Source of the DNA: JBGQAS01 sp963699305 | GTDB lineage: Bacteria; Chloroflexota; Anaerolineae; Anaerolineales; Anaerolineaceae | Direction: 5' to 3' | Length of the DNA: 64,000 nucleotides | NCBI GenBank assembly: GCA_963699305.1 | Contig: OY969431.1 | Span: forward strand, 1,550,001 to 1,614,000 | Shown: one piece after another, positions 44,906 to 52,752 of the stretch | Position numbering within the stretch: the stretch's first letter is position 1 | Layout of the letters: each line of letters starts with the position of its first letter | Notes under the pieces: generated by a model | What the model was told of the DNA's origin: nothing | Databases searched by the model: none | What the model saw: the letters and a program-made list of their open reading frames with translations, nothing else | Translations under genes and position numbers: made by a program

Positions 44906-45970
44906 TCAGATCACTTCGATGCTTTTGGTCCGTTTGACCCTGCCGATCACCCAGGCAGGCTGGTCAGATTCCCCGGCTTTCTTCAGGAACTTTTCCAGTT
45001 TGTCTTCCGGTACTGCCAGCAGCAACCCGCCACTGGTTTGTGGATCAAACAGGAGCATCCGGCTGGCATCGTCCACGTTGGATGAGAAATGGATGAATTT
45101 TTCGTAATAGGCTTTGTTGTCGTGAGCGCCCCCCGGGAACGTCCCTCGTTCTGCGTATTTCCTGGCACACGATACAAATGGGATGCGGTCAAATTCAAAG
45201 GTCAACCCCACCCGGCTGGCAGCCGCCAGTTCGTGGGCATGTCCCAGCAGACTGAAGCCGGTGATATCAGTCCCGCCGTGCACGCTTGCTTCCACAGCCA
45301 GGACACTGGCTTGCTGGTTGAGCTTCTTCATCCAATCAACCACTTCGTTGATATCGGCTGCTTCGGCTTCCTGCCGTTTCAGGGCTGTGGTTGTCACACC
45401 AAATCCCAAAGGTTTGGTGAGCACCAACGCATCCCCCGGCTGAGCCCCGTGCTTGGTGATGATTTTGCGCGAGTCGACAAATCCGACCACCACCAGCCCG
45501 TACTTGGGTTCCTTATCCTGCACGGTATGCCCGCCGGCAATGACCACCCCGGCTTCCAGTGCTTTTTCCGCCCCACCGCGGATGATCTCGGTTGAAATTT
45601 CCAACGGCAGGTCCGGAGGGAGCGCTGCCACGTTGAGCGCCAGCACGGGTTTTCCTCCCATGGCATACACATCCGAAAGAGCATTGGCAGCAGCGATGGC
45701 GCCATAATCATATGGGTCATCAACCACGGGTGTGAAAAAGTCGGTGGTTAAAACGAGCGAACGCCAGCCATCCAAACGCCAGATGGCGGCGTCATCCGGG
45801 GTATCCAGCCCAACGAGAAGGTTGGGGTAGTTGACCGGATTAAAGAGCTTTTTGATCGGCTGCAGTACCTGCGCCAGCGTCTCCGCGTTCAGCTTGGAGG
45901 CTCAACCCGCGCAGTTGGAAAGACTGGTCAGCCGGATCTGTTTCCCCGAAGGGGAATTCGGATCAGTCAT
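44906..45970 (-). CDS. selD: Selenide, water dikinase SelD, itself a selenoprotein (in-frame TGA)
   Basis: Makes selenophosphate from selenide and ATP for Sec synthesis. Reading through the TGA at 45902-45904 gives one 354-residue frame beginning MTDPNSP and reaching LSNCAG-U-ASKLNAE with Sec at residue 23, exactly where SelD carries its catalytic Cys or Sec before a conserved Lys. Downstream are family motifs TTDFFTPVVDDPYDYG, IAAANALSDVYAMGG, AGGHTVQ, TGFSLLGHAHE and DPQTSGGLLLAV. The ATG could also be at 45979; both have weak RBS. Recognised as Sec and not a nonsense mutation because of position, motif and the downstream hairpin. Confidence 0.92.
45858..45875 (-). promoter_or_regulatory. 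Candidate bacterial SECIS hairpin of selD
   Basis: GGCGCAG-GTA-CTGCAGCC on the minus strand: 7-bp stem with one bulged A and apical loop GUA, beginning 26 nt and reaching its loop 33 nt after the TGA. GU in the apical loop and that distance fit bacterial SECIS requirements. Found by eye, without energy calculation. Confidence 0.5.
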
Positions 45971-45986
45971 ACTGCCCATTGTAACG

Positions 45987-46026
45987 TAAAAAATAAAAAG
46001 GGAGAAACCGATTACCGGTTTCTCCC
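45987..46026 (-). terminator. Rho-independent terminator of the SPFH gene
   Basis: Minus-strand GGGAGAAACCG / CGGTTTCTCCC stem (11 bp, 5-nt loop) followed by TTTTTATTTTTT. It lies 19 nt after the stop of the SPFH gene and upstream of selD. Confidence 0.85.
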
Positions 46027-46044
46027 AAGATCATGAAAGTTGCT

Positions 46045-47072
46045 TTACTGGGAATTGATCCCTGCCCCGTTCGGGAGCTGGATGATGAACGGAGAACTGC
46101 TGGGCAGCAGCATGGTCTGGATGCCGGGTGCCAGCTTGGTGATGTACTGGTAGGTCAGGAGTTCCGGGTGACCTGCCAGGGCAAGCGCGATCGTTTCCAA
46201 CGCCTGGGCTTCCGCCGTTGCTTCGATGATGCGTGCATCCGCATCACCCTGGGCGATGATCACTGCTGCGTCTGCCTGTCCCTTGGCGACCTGGCGGGCT
46301 TGTTCGGCTTCCTGTTGCCGTTGCTGGACAACATAAGCTGCCTGCTGAGCCAGTTGCTCGGCGATTTGTTTCTGCTCCACCGAGGCGGCATATTCATCCG
46401 TGAAGGTGATGTTGCGCAGGACGAAATCGATCATGATCAACCCATTTTCATCCATCTTGGCTTTCAGTAGATCGGAGATCTCACCGATCATCTCCACTCG
46501 TCTGGATGTCACAACCTGTTCCACGTTGTATTTTGAGAAGATATCCCGGATGATACCGCGCGCCAACGGTCGCACCAGGTCATCCGAATAGCGGTCTTGC
46601 CATTGGATATGTATCTGAACTACTTTGAAAGGATCGATCTGGTAGATGACGGATGCATCCACATACACCTGCTGCCCATCCGCCGTGCGGGCGGTGATGG
46701 AATCATCCCCCTTGACATCTCCTTCATTGGCTGCAATCGACATGGTGTATGTTTGCTTGGAGATCGGGTAGCGGATCACGCTTTCAAAGAACGGCACGAT
46801 GAAATGCAATCCCCGCTGTTAATGCCTGCGGGCGGATACCACCCGATTGAAGCGCAGTGATGACCACCGCCGCTTTCTTCCGGATTGATGAAAACCAACC
46901 CGGCGCTGAGCGTGGTTAAGATCAATGCTATAAGAAAAGCAGAGATCACATAAACGACTCCCTTGGCGATGGGTTTGCCACGCCACGAACTGCTGACCAC
47001 GAAGATCAAAATGCCTACCGTGGCGATCCAAAAGAACACGGAAATTCCTTGCACGAGACTTGCGATATTCAT
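46045..47072 (-). CDS. SPFH/prohibitin-domain membrane protein (two frameshifts in this sequence)
   Basis: N-terminal helices (GISVFFWIATVGILIFVVSSS, VVYVISAFLIALILTTLSAGLVF), then the SPFH domain (GLHFIVPFFESVIRYPISKQTYTMSI..ITARTADGQQVYVDASVIYQID, EQVVTSRRVEMIGEISDLLKAKMDENGLIMIDFVLRNITF). An Ala/Gln-rich coiled coil (IAEQLAQQAAYVVQQRQQEAEQARQVAKGQADAAVI) and a hydrophobic end follow. It resembles HflK/stomatin-type membrane scaffolds. The frame changes within 46862-46873 and at the C4 run 46811-46814; single-base corrections give E-E-S-G-V-V-I-T-A-L and T-A-G-L-H-F. Terminated strongly at 45987-46026. Confidence 0.85.
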
Positions 47073-47165
47073 AGGTTCCTCCTAATAAGAGCAATGCAAT
47101 TATACTTGGAATGTATTAACAATAGGTATGAACCAAGCGAGACAAGGGTTTCAAGGGTGTGATGC

Positions 47166-47846
47166 ATGGATTTCAACATTGTCATTTCCGAAATTCAACT
47201 GACGGAAACGGGTTTATCTGCCCGCTTGGAAAAACCCGAGCATTTGGATTACAAACCCGGTCAATTTTTTATGGCGTATGCCCCCATTCACTCAGAAATC
47301 ACCGCCTTGCCATTGTTTATTCAAAAGGATGAGGGATCCAGCCTGCTTACAGTATCCGGCATCCCATCAGCATGGCAAGCCGGGACGTTGTTATCCATGC
47401 GCGGACCGTTGGGCAACGGGTTCACCCTGCCTGCGTCGCAAAGCAAGATCGCCATGGCTTGCTTTCGCGGTTCTGGCGAACACCTGCTGCCCTTGCTGGA
47501 TATGGCGCTTTCCTTGGATTGCGAAGTGTCGTTTTACCGTGATTCAAATGGTCCTCCGCTCCCCCCCTTGGTGGAGGTCTTTCCATTGGAATCGCTCAAT
47601 AAAGCTCTCCCCTGGGCGGACCGTATGGCAATAGAATTGAACCTGGAAGATATTGCCAGAACTAAAGAATTGCTCTCCGGTGAGGTCGCCTCGCACGGTC
47701 AACCTCCAATTGAATGCCTGGTGCACACCCCGATATTGTGCGATGGCAGATCGGAATGCTGGGTGTGTGCGGTGAAAACAAAACAGGGTTGGAAACTCTC
47801 CTGCAAGGATGGTCCTGTGTTTCTGCTGAAAGATCTGGAAGAATGA
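47166..47846 (+). CDS. PyrK-like FAD/[2Fe-2S] electron transfer subunit
   Basis: 226 residues. FAD-binding part YKPGQFFMAYAP and SMRGPLGNGFTLP, a weak nucleotide-binding MACFRGSGEHLLPLL in place of the usual Gly-rich NAD motif, and a C-terminal [2Fe-2S] set Cys192, Cys198, Cys201, Cys213 (CDGRSECWVC..SCKDGPVF). PyrK passes electrons from the dihydroorotate dehydrogenase PyrD to NAD. Here it overlaps the PyrD-like gene by ATGA, so the pair acts together, though the NAD site is atypical. Confidence 0.82.
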   Translation: MDFNIVISEIQLTETGLSARLEKPEHLDYKPGQFFMAYAPIHSEITALPLFIQKDEGSSLLTVSGIPSAWQAGTLLSMRGPLGNGFTLPASQSKIAMACFRGSGEHLLPLLDMALSLDCEVSFYRDSNGPPLPPLVEVFPLESLNKALPWADRMAIELNLEDIARTKELLSGEVASHGQPPIECLVHTPILCDGRSECWVCAVKTKQGWKLSCKDGPVFLLKDLEE

Positions 47847-48598
47847 GCGAACCCATCCTGTATCGAGCTCTTCCATGCTCCTCTCCCTGGCTGAATTGTG
47901 CGGGCTCGTTGGGTTTTGCTCCCGGTGCGGATTTTCACCCTTCACTCCCCCCGGGTGCATTTGTCACCAACCCGGTCAGTTGGAATCGCCGCCTGTCTGC
48001 CACCAATCGCGCCATGCTCCCATTCCCGGGAGGTTTCCTGCTCCATACTGGTTTGCCGAATCCCGGTTTCAAACAGGTTGTCCGAAAATATGCTTCCTGG
48101 TGGAAGCGGTCTGCTCTGCCGGTCTGGGTCCATCTCCTGCCAGGTGAACCAGATGAGATGAACGGAATGGTTCAGGTCCTGGAGGAATGTGATGGAGTGG
48201 GTGCAATTGAGATTTCCATTTCCTCCTCGAGTTCGCTGCAAAAAATACGGGAAATACTGAATGCGTGTCTAGGAAAATTACCGCTCATTGCGGATATCCG
48301 TCTCGATCATCCATTCATCCACCAATTGGAAATATTCAAGGAATTGGAAATTGCTGCCATCAGCCTGGCGGCACCGCGCGGATCGATGATGCGCGAAAAT
48401 GGGTCGCTCGTAGAAGGCAGGTTATTTGGTCCAGCCATCCTGCCGCAGGCACTGCGGGTTGTTCAGGAAGTGCTGGCATTGGATATCCCGGTCATTGCCT
48501 CGGGAGGTATCTATTCGCAAGCGGAAGGGGAGTTATTACTCACAGCGGGTGCCAGTGCTGTAAAATTCGACGCAGTTTTGTGGCGTGGAATGAATTGA
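47843..48598 (+). CDS. Dihydroorotate dehydrogenase (PyrD)-like protein with altered active site
   Basis: 251 residues, short for PyrD. The fold pattern is kept: NCAGSLGFAPG, GAFVTNPVSWNRR..PFPGGFLLHTGLPNPGF, LPLIADIRLDH, RGSM..GRLFGPAILPQALRVVQEV, DIPVIASGGIYSQAEGELLLTAGASAVKFDAVL (phosphate site of FMN). However the usual catalytic K in T-K-T is N (VTNPV) and the N-x-S-C-P-N motif is replaced by a Ser run (ISISSSSS). It may be a diverged or non-dihydroorotate enzyme. Start at 47843 overlaps pyrK-like stop. Confidence 0.75.
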   Translation: MSEPILYRALPCSSPWLNCAGSLGFAPGADFHPSLPPGAFVTNPVSWNRRLSATNRAMLPFPGGFLLHTGLPNPGFKQVVRKYASWWKRSALPVWVHLLPGEPDEMNGMVQVLEECDGVGAIEISISSSSSLQKIREILNACLGKLPLIADIRLDHPFIHQLEIFKELEIAAISLAAPRGSMMRENGSLVEGRLFGPAILPQALRVVQEVLALDIPVIASGGIYSQAEGELLLTAGASAVKFDAVLWRGMN

Positions 48599-48602
48599 AT
48601 TT

Positions 48603-49040
48603 TCAGAGTTCCATTTGAATGGTGACCGGTCCATCGTTGACCAGGTCCACCTGCATGTGCGCCCCAAATTCGCCGGTTTGGGTAGGCACCCCTTCCGCAC
48701 GCAAGTCAGCCACAAATTGATCGCACAGGGGGCTTGCAATGTCCGGAGATGCAGCATCCACAAAGGAAGGTCGATGTCCTTTATGGGTGTCCGCATACAA
48801 CGTGAACTGTGAAACGACGATCGCTTCACCATGCACATCCAGGATGGAGAGGTTCATTTTGCCTTCCGCGTCTCCGAAGACACGCAGGTGGGAAATCTTG
48901 TGAGCCAGTTGCTTGCATTTTTGCGCATCGTCCGCGGGACCAACACCCAGCAGTATAACCAGACCCGATCCAATGGAAGCAACCTTCCGGTTTTCCACGG
49001 TCACACTGGCTTTGGTCGTTCGTTGGATGATGGCACGCAT
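48603..49040 (-). CDS. dtd: D-aminoacyl-tRNA deacylase
   Basis: 145 residues, standard length. Dtd hallmarks: MRAIIQRTTKASVTVE at the start, LVILLGVGPADD, the catalytic SQFTLYAD motif and the C-terminal NDGPVTIQMEL (GP motif that binds the adenine end). It removes D-amino acids and Gly from mischarged tRNA. Placed between convergent pyrD-like gene and trpS; not overlapping either. Confidence 0.95.
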   Translation of the reverse strand: MRAIIQRTTKASVTVENRKVASIGSGLVILLGVGPADDAQKCKQLAHKISHLRVFGDAEGKMNLSILDVHGEAIVVSQFTLYADTHKGHRPSFVDAASPDIASPLCDQFVADLRAEGVPTQTGEFGAHMQVDLVNDGPVTIQMEL

Positions 49041-49057
49041 AATTTAATGATGAATTA

Positions 49058-49079
49058 GACGCCCATCCAGGCGTCTTTT
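49058..49079. terminator. Hairpin between dtd and trpS
   Basis: GACGCC / GGCGTC stem with a short loop, TTTT on the plus-strand side only. Both neighbours are minus-strand, so terminator activity there is doubtful. Confidence 0.3.
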
Positions 49080-49085
49080 GGGTGA

Positions 49086-50072
49086 TTAAGGTAAACCGAC
49101 CGCCTGGCGCACCTTTTCCATGGTCGCTTCCGCAATCACCCGGGCGCGTTTTTCACCGTTTGCAAGGATATCCCAGATATGAGCAGGGTCCTTCGCAAGT
49201 TCTTCCCTGCAGCTGCGGAAGGGCACCAGGTATTCATTTAGATGTGTTCCCATCAACTTCTTGCAGTCCACGCAGCCGATGCCCGCTTTCCGGCACTCGA
49301 CATTAACCATGTCGATGTCCGCCTGAGGTGAGAATATCTTGTGGAAGGAATAGACGTTGCACACATCCGGATTACCAGGGTCGCTGCGCCGTATCCGCGC
49401 CGGGTCGGTGACCATCGTCATCACTCGTTTCAAGGTTTCCTCTGGTGTGTACGCCAGTTCGATGTGGTTGTTCAGGCTTTTACCCATTTTTTGTTGTCCA
49501 TCGGTGCCGAGGATCTTGGGAAATCGGGTGAGCTTCACTTCGGGTTCAATAAGCACGTCCGTTTGATAGCGATGGTTGAAGGAGCGCACCGTTTCGCGGG
49601 TGAACTCTACATGCGGAACCTGGTCCTGTCCCACCGGGACAACATTGGCGCCGTACAGCAGGATATCTGCCGCCATCAGCACCGGGTATCCAACCAGTCC
49701 ATAATTGATGTTGTGGGGTTGTTCACGCGCTTTTTCCTTGAACGTGGGCTGGTCGGTTAATTTTCCCAGCGGAGTGATCATCGATAGGATGGTTTGCAAC
49801 TCGGTCACTTGGGGGACATGTGACTGGATGAAAACGATGGATTCTTCGGGACGGATGCCTGCAGCCAGCCAGTCCAACACCATTTCAAAGGTGTTTCCCT
49901 TCAGATTCTCGGTATCTTCGACGGTTGTCAACGCATGCAGATCCACGACGCAGTAGATACAGTCGTAATGTTCCTGCAGCGCTACGTAATTCTGGATGGC
50001 ACCCATGTAATTGCCGAGATGCTGTCTGCCCGTGGGGCGAGCTCCCGAAAAAACGCGACCTTTCTTTGCCAT
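49086..50072 (-). CDS. trpS: Tryptophanyl-tRNA synthetase
   Basis: 328 residues, class I synthetase. HIGH-equivalent in GRQHLGNYMG, KMSKS-equivalent KMGKSLNN, substrate block CIYCVVDLHALTT, and QSHVPQVTELQ. A C-terminal Cys pair (GIGCVDCKKLMG, KAGIGCVDCKK) is seen in some bacterial TrpS. Charges tRNA-Trp with Trp. The ATG at 50072 has GGAAGGTGAC at good spacing and is preferred to a GTG three codons earlier. Its start lies just 3' of the selenoprotein gene stop. Confidence 0.97.
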   Translation of the reverse strand: MAKKGRVFSGARPTGRQHLGNYMGAIQNYVALQEHYDCIYCVVDLHALTTVEDTENLKGNTFEMVLDWLAAGIRPEESIVFIQSHVPQVTELQTILSMITPLGKLTDQPTFKEKAREQPHNINYGLVGYPVLMAADILLYGANVVPVGQDQVPHVEFTRETVRSFNHRYQTDVLIEPEVKLTRFPKILGTDGQQKMGKSLNNHIELAYTPEETLKRVMTMVTDPARIRRSDPGNPDVCNVYSFHKIFSPQADIDMVNVECRKAGIGCVDCKKLMGTHLNEYLVPFRSCREELAKDPAHIWDILANGEKRARVIAEATMEKVRQAVGLP

Positions 50073-50077
50073 GTCTG

Positions 50078-50323
50078 TCACCTTCCTTGAATAACCTCTC
50101 CAACCAGTTTTTCCACTTCACCCGGGTTCGCATGACGCCCGGTTACCATTTTGGAATACACCAGCTTTCCATTCACGCTGACTTCGTATTTTCCACCGGT
50201 GGCGGGGATCAGCTTCAGCGATTCAATCTTTTCTTCATACATTTTCAGCAACTCTGCTGTCAAACTGACAGCTTTATCCGTATAATGTCAGACCCTGCAA
50301 TATTCGATTGTTATGGTAAACAT
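50078..50323 (-). CDS. SelW/Rdx-family selenoprotein (CxxU, in-frame TGA)
   Basis: 81 residues. Reading through the TGA at 50288-50290 gives MFTITIEYCRV-U-HYTDKAVSLTAELLKMYEEKIES..IPATGGKYEVSVNGKLVYSKM. Cys9-x-x-Sec12 sits after the first beta strand, as in the thioredoxin-like Rdx family (SelW, SelT, SelH), and the G-G-x-Y-E-V-x-V-N-G motif is the family C-terminal part. These proteins act in thiol redox. The ATG at 50323 has CGGAG upstream. A 7-bp hairpin with GUU loop follows the TGA. Probably upstream of trpS in one transcript. Confidence 0.93.
50256..50272 (-). promoter_or_regulatory. Bacterial SECIS hairpin of the SelW-like gene
   Basis: Perfect GCTGTCA-GTT-TGACAGC stem-loop on the minus strand, starting 15 nt after the TGA with the loop 22 nt away. 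Apical GUU contains the GU needed by SelB-type recognition. Lies within the coding region as expected in bacteria. Confidence 0.75.
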
Positions 50324-50428
50324 GATTTTTTCTCCGATAGATGATAATGAAATTATATCCGTGTTAAAAGTTTCCGGGTAGCCAAAATAGATATCGATAA
50401 TGATTATCGTGAGGACACTCAAGACCAT

Positions 50429-51472
50429 TTAGGGAATGCTCAACGGCTCGATCAATCCATCTAGCAGTTTTTGCAAGACTTCCTGTACCAGTCGCTGCTT
50501 GCCTGCGCCAAGATAAGTTTCATTGATATCCGTCAGCAGGATTCCGGCGGCAACCTGCTGCCCACCCTGCCCATCCATTACTGATTGCCACATCGCACGC
50601 AATGGAGTGACATAATCGAATTGAATGGACGCTGCCCAGATGGAACGGATATTTTCCGGTGCAGCCTCGCCACCCATAAGGATGATGGGATTCATCGAGC
50701 CAAATTCCGTCAGCACCTTTTGCCCGGCGAGGAATCCTAGGAGGTCCGGGGAGGATACCTCGGGAGCAATATACAGCGTGTAGATGCGGTAGTTCATTAA
50801 TGTTGTTGCATTCGCTTGCCCGGTGGCGATATCGCTGCCTGCCGAAAAACTGATCGCCACCGGAAACTGGGGTAACGGGAGATATTGTGCCTGGCAGATC
50901 CCGCAATAATATCGTCCCCCATTTAAAAAGGCCTGTTCCTGGATATTGCCATCCGTGTCTGCCGGCAGCAAACCCGCTGCACGCCAATCTACAGAAATGG
51001 CTTCGGCGATATATCCCGCCAGGAAAGCCCGGTACTCAGGATGGGTTTGGATGACATGCAGATTTGTAGCTTGAGCAATCGTCTGACCGGAGATGACAAT
51101 GAACTGCGTTAAACTGCCTGCGCTCAATAGATCGTTCAAATTTGACGGAGCGCTCGCAAGCACCACCACCCGCGCATCGGATGTTACGTCAGCGGGATGC
51201 AATTCGGATCGCGTGTCCATGAGCAGACCGGAAGACGCTGCAAGTTCGCTGACAATCCCTTGTATCTGCTGGACAATTGCTGTTTCCGCTGCACCCCCGG
51301 TGACCAGGATGACTTTTCCCGGCAATGCCGTCGCCGTGGGTGTGGGCACCTCCGTTGTTGCAACCATCACTGTCGGTGTAATGGAGGCTGTGCCGCGGTT
51401 GCATCCCACCTCCATTATAGAAGCACACAACATGATTAAAACCAAAAAAATTGCTGATTTTCGGAGATTCAT
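50429..51472 (-). CDS. BMP/PnrA-like substrate-binding lipoprotein
   Basis: About 347 residues. Lipoprotein signal with Cys24 (MEVGC), a Thr/Pro linker, then a two-lobe periplasmic-binding-like fold: VILVTGGAAETAIVQQIQGIVSEL, QFIVISGQTIAQATNLHVIQTHPEYRAFLAGYIAEAIS, WAASIQFDYVTPLRAMWQSV, ILLTDINETYLGAGKQRLV. This resembles basic membrane protein (BMP) nucleoside-binding proteins, but no permease or ATPase gene is beside it, so it may be an orphan receptor. Divergent from the DUF389 gene with about 60 nt between starts. Confidence 0.7.
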   Translation of the reverse strand: MNLRKSAIFLVLIMLCASIMEVGCNRGTASITPTVMVATTEVPTPTATALPGKVILVTGGAAETAIVQQIQGIVSELAASSGLLMDTRSELHPADVTSDARVVVLASAPSNLNDLLSAGSLTQFIVISGQTIAQATNLHVIQTHPEYRAFLAGYIAEAISVDWRAAGLLPADTDGNIQEQAFLNGGRYYCGICQAQYLPLPQFPVAISFSAGSDIATGQANATTLMNYRIYTLYIAPEVSSPDLLGFLAGQKVLTEFGSMNPIILMGGEAAPENIRSIWAASIQFDYVTPLRAMWQSVMDGQGGQQVAAGILLTDINETYLGAGKQRLVQEVLQKLLDGLIEPLSIP

Positions 51473-51531
51473 TGGCATTATTGTACACTAAGAACCCGCT
51501 GGATTGCTTGTATTATAATGATTGTATCGAT

Positions 51532-52701
51532 ATGGACACACCCGAGATTCCCCCCATTCCGGATTCAGGTTTTGAGCTTCCACCTCCGCGCATCCGGCGC
51601 AGGGACCGCATTACCTTCCCTGCCAGTTCGGATGAACGGTCGGAACTTTTCGGTCAATTGGATAAAAAAGTCACTCCCACCCTCGAGTTTTTCTTTTTTG
51701 CCATGCTTTCCGCTATCATCCTGGGTGGTGCACTGTATTTTGATTCTTTCACCCTGGTGCTGCTTGCCATGCTGGTGGCGCCTTTCATGTCACCGGTGCT
51801 GGGCATCAGTCTATCTGCCATCCTCGGTTCGTGGAAAATGTTCCTGCGCTCCATCGGTGCGTTGCTGGTAGGCAGCCTGATCATTTTTGGTTTCGGTGCG
51901 CTTTCCGGTTGGCTCTCAAGCCTCTCCCGGCATCCTGGCTCGATGATTGCCGTTTCGCATCTTTCATTGAACCTCATGGATCCGGTCGTGCTGGTGTTGG
52001 GAATGCTCTTTACCATGTATTTCCTTACCCACAACCATACCCAGCGTCCACTCATCCCAAGCATAGCCATTGCGTACGGGCTTTTCCTGCCCCTTGCTGC
52101 TGCAGGGTTTGGCATCACCAGCGGTGCGCTCCAATTTCCGCTGCATGGTCTGTTTCTCTTCGCGTTGCATCTCGCTCTGGCAATTTGTATCGGCATTATC
52201 ACGCTGGTTGCCACCCGCTTGACTCCCGCAAAACCCCTGGTCGCATCACCTCTCGCTTCATTGCTGCTGATCGGCTTTTTCATCCTCCTTTTTACCGGCT
52301 TGGTCATCGTTGCATCCCGCATTCCCAGCTTATATCCTTCCAGGGATGGAATTTCTCCAATCCCCTCATTAACTTCCACTGCCACCCGGCAGCCGGCACT
52401 TATCACCAAGACCCCCACCAAAACCGTGATACCCTCGCTCACCCCCACGGTTACCCCCACACTTACTCCCACGCCGTCTGTCTTCATCATTCATGCTCTT
52501 GAAACCAACGGAGTCATCGTGCGCACCCAGCCCGGTCTCACAGCCGATTACCTGACCACGTTATTCAACGGAGTCTCAGTCCTGGCACTTCCGGATCCAG
52601 TATTTATGGACGGAAGAACCTGGATCCACATCCGCCTTTCCGATGGGCGGGAAGGCTGGATCCTGGAAACGCTCCTGGTGACTCCTACTCCCATCCGCTG
52701 A
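51532..52701 (+). CDS. DUF389 membrane protein with C-terminal SH3-like domain
   Basis: 389 residues. A soluble N-terminus (SSDERSELFGQLDKKVTPTLEFFFFAMLSAIILGGALYFDS) leads into about five helices of the DUF389 fold (LVLLAMLVAPFMSPVLGISLSAILG; LILGM..). A long Thr/Pro stalk follows, then a small extracytoplasmic bacterial SH3 domain (VIVRTQPGLTADYLTTLFNGVSVLALP..WIHIRLSDGREGWI) expected to bind peptidoglycan. Function of DUF389 is unknown. Start by ATG at 51532 after TATGG with no clear RBS. Confidence 0.78.
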   Translation: MDTPEIPPIPDSGFELPPPRIRRRDRITFPASSDERSELFGQLDKKVTPTLEFFFFAMLSAIILGGALYFDSFTLVLLAMLVAPFMSPVLGISLSAILGSWKMFLRSIGALLVGSLIIFGFGALSGWLSSLSRHPGSMIAVSHLSLNLMDPVVLVLGMLFTMYFLTHNHTQRPLIPSIAIAYGLFLPLAAAGFGITSGALQFPLHGLFLFALHLALAICIGIITLVATRLTPAKPLVASPLASLLLIGFFILLFTGLVIVASRIPSLYPSRDGISPIPSLTSTATRQPALITKTPTKTVIPSLTPTVTPTLTPTPSVFIIHALETNGVIVRTQPGLTADYLTTLFNGVSVLALPDPVFMDGRTWIHIRLSDGREGWILETLLVTPTPIR

Positions 52702-52752
52702 TTATTCATTTATAATAGGAACTCTTTGCCAACATTCTATTGGAGATGAAGG

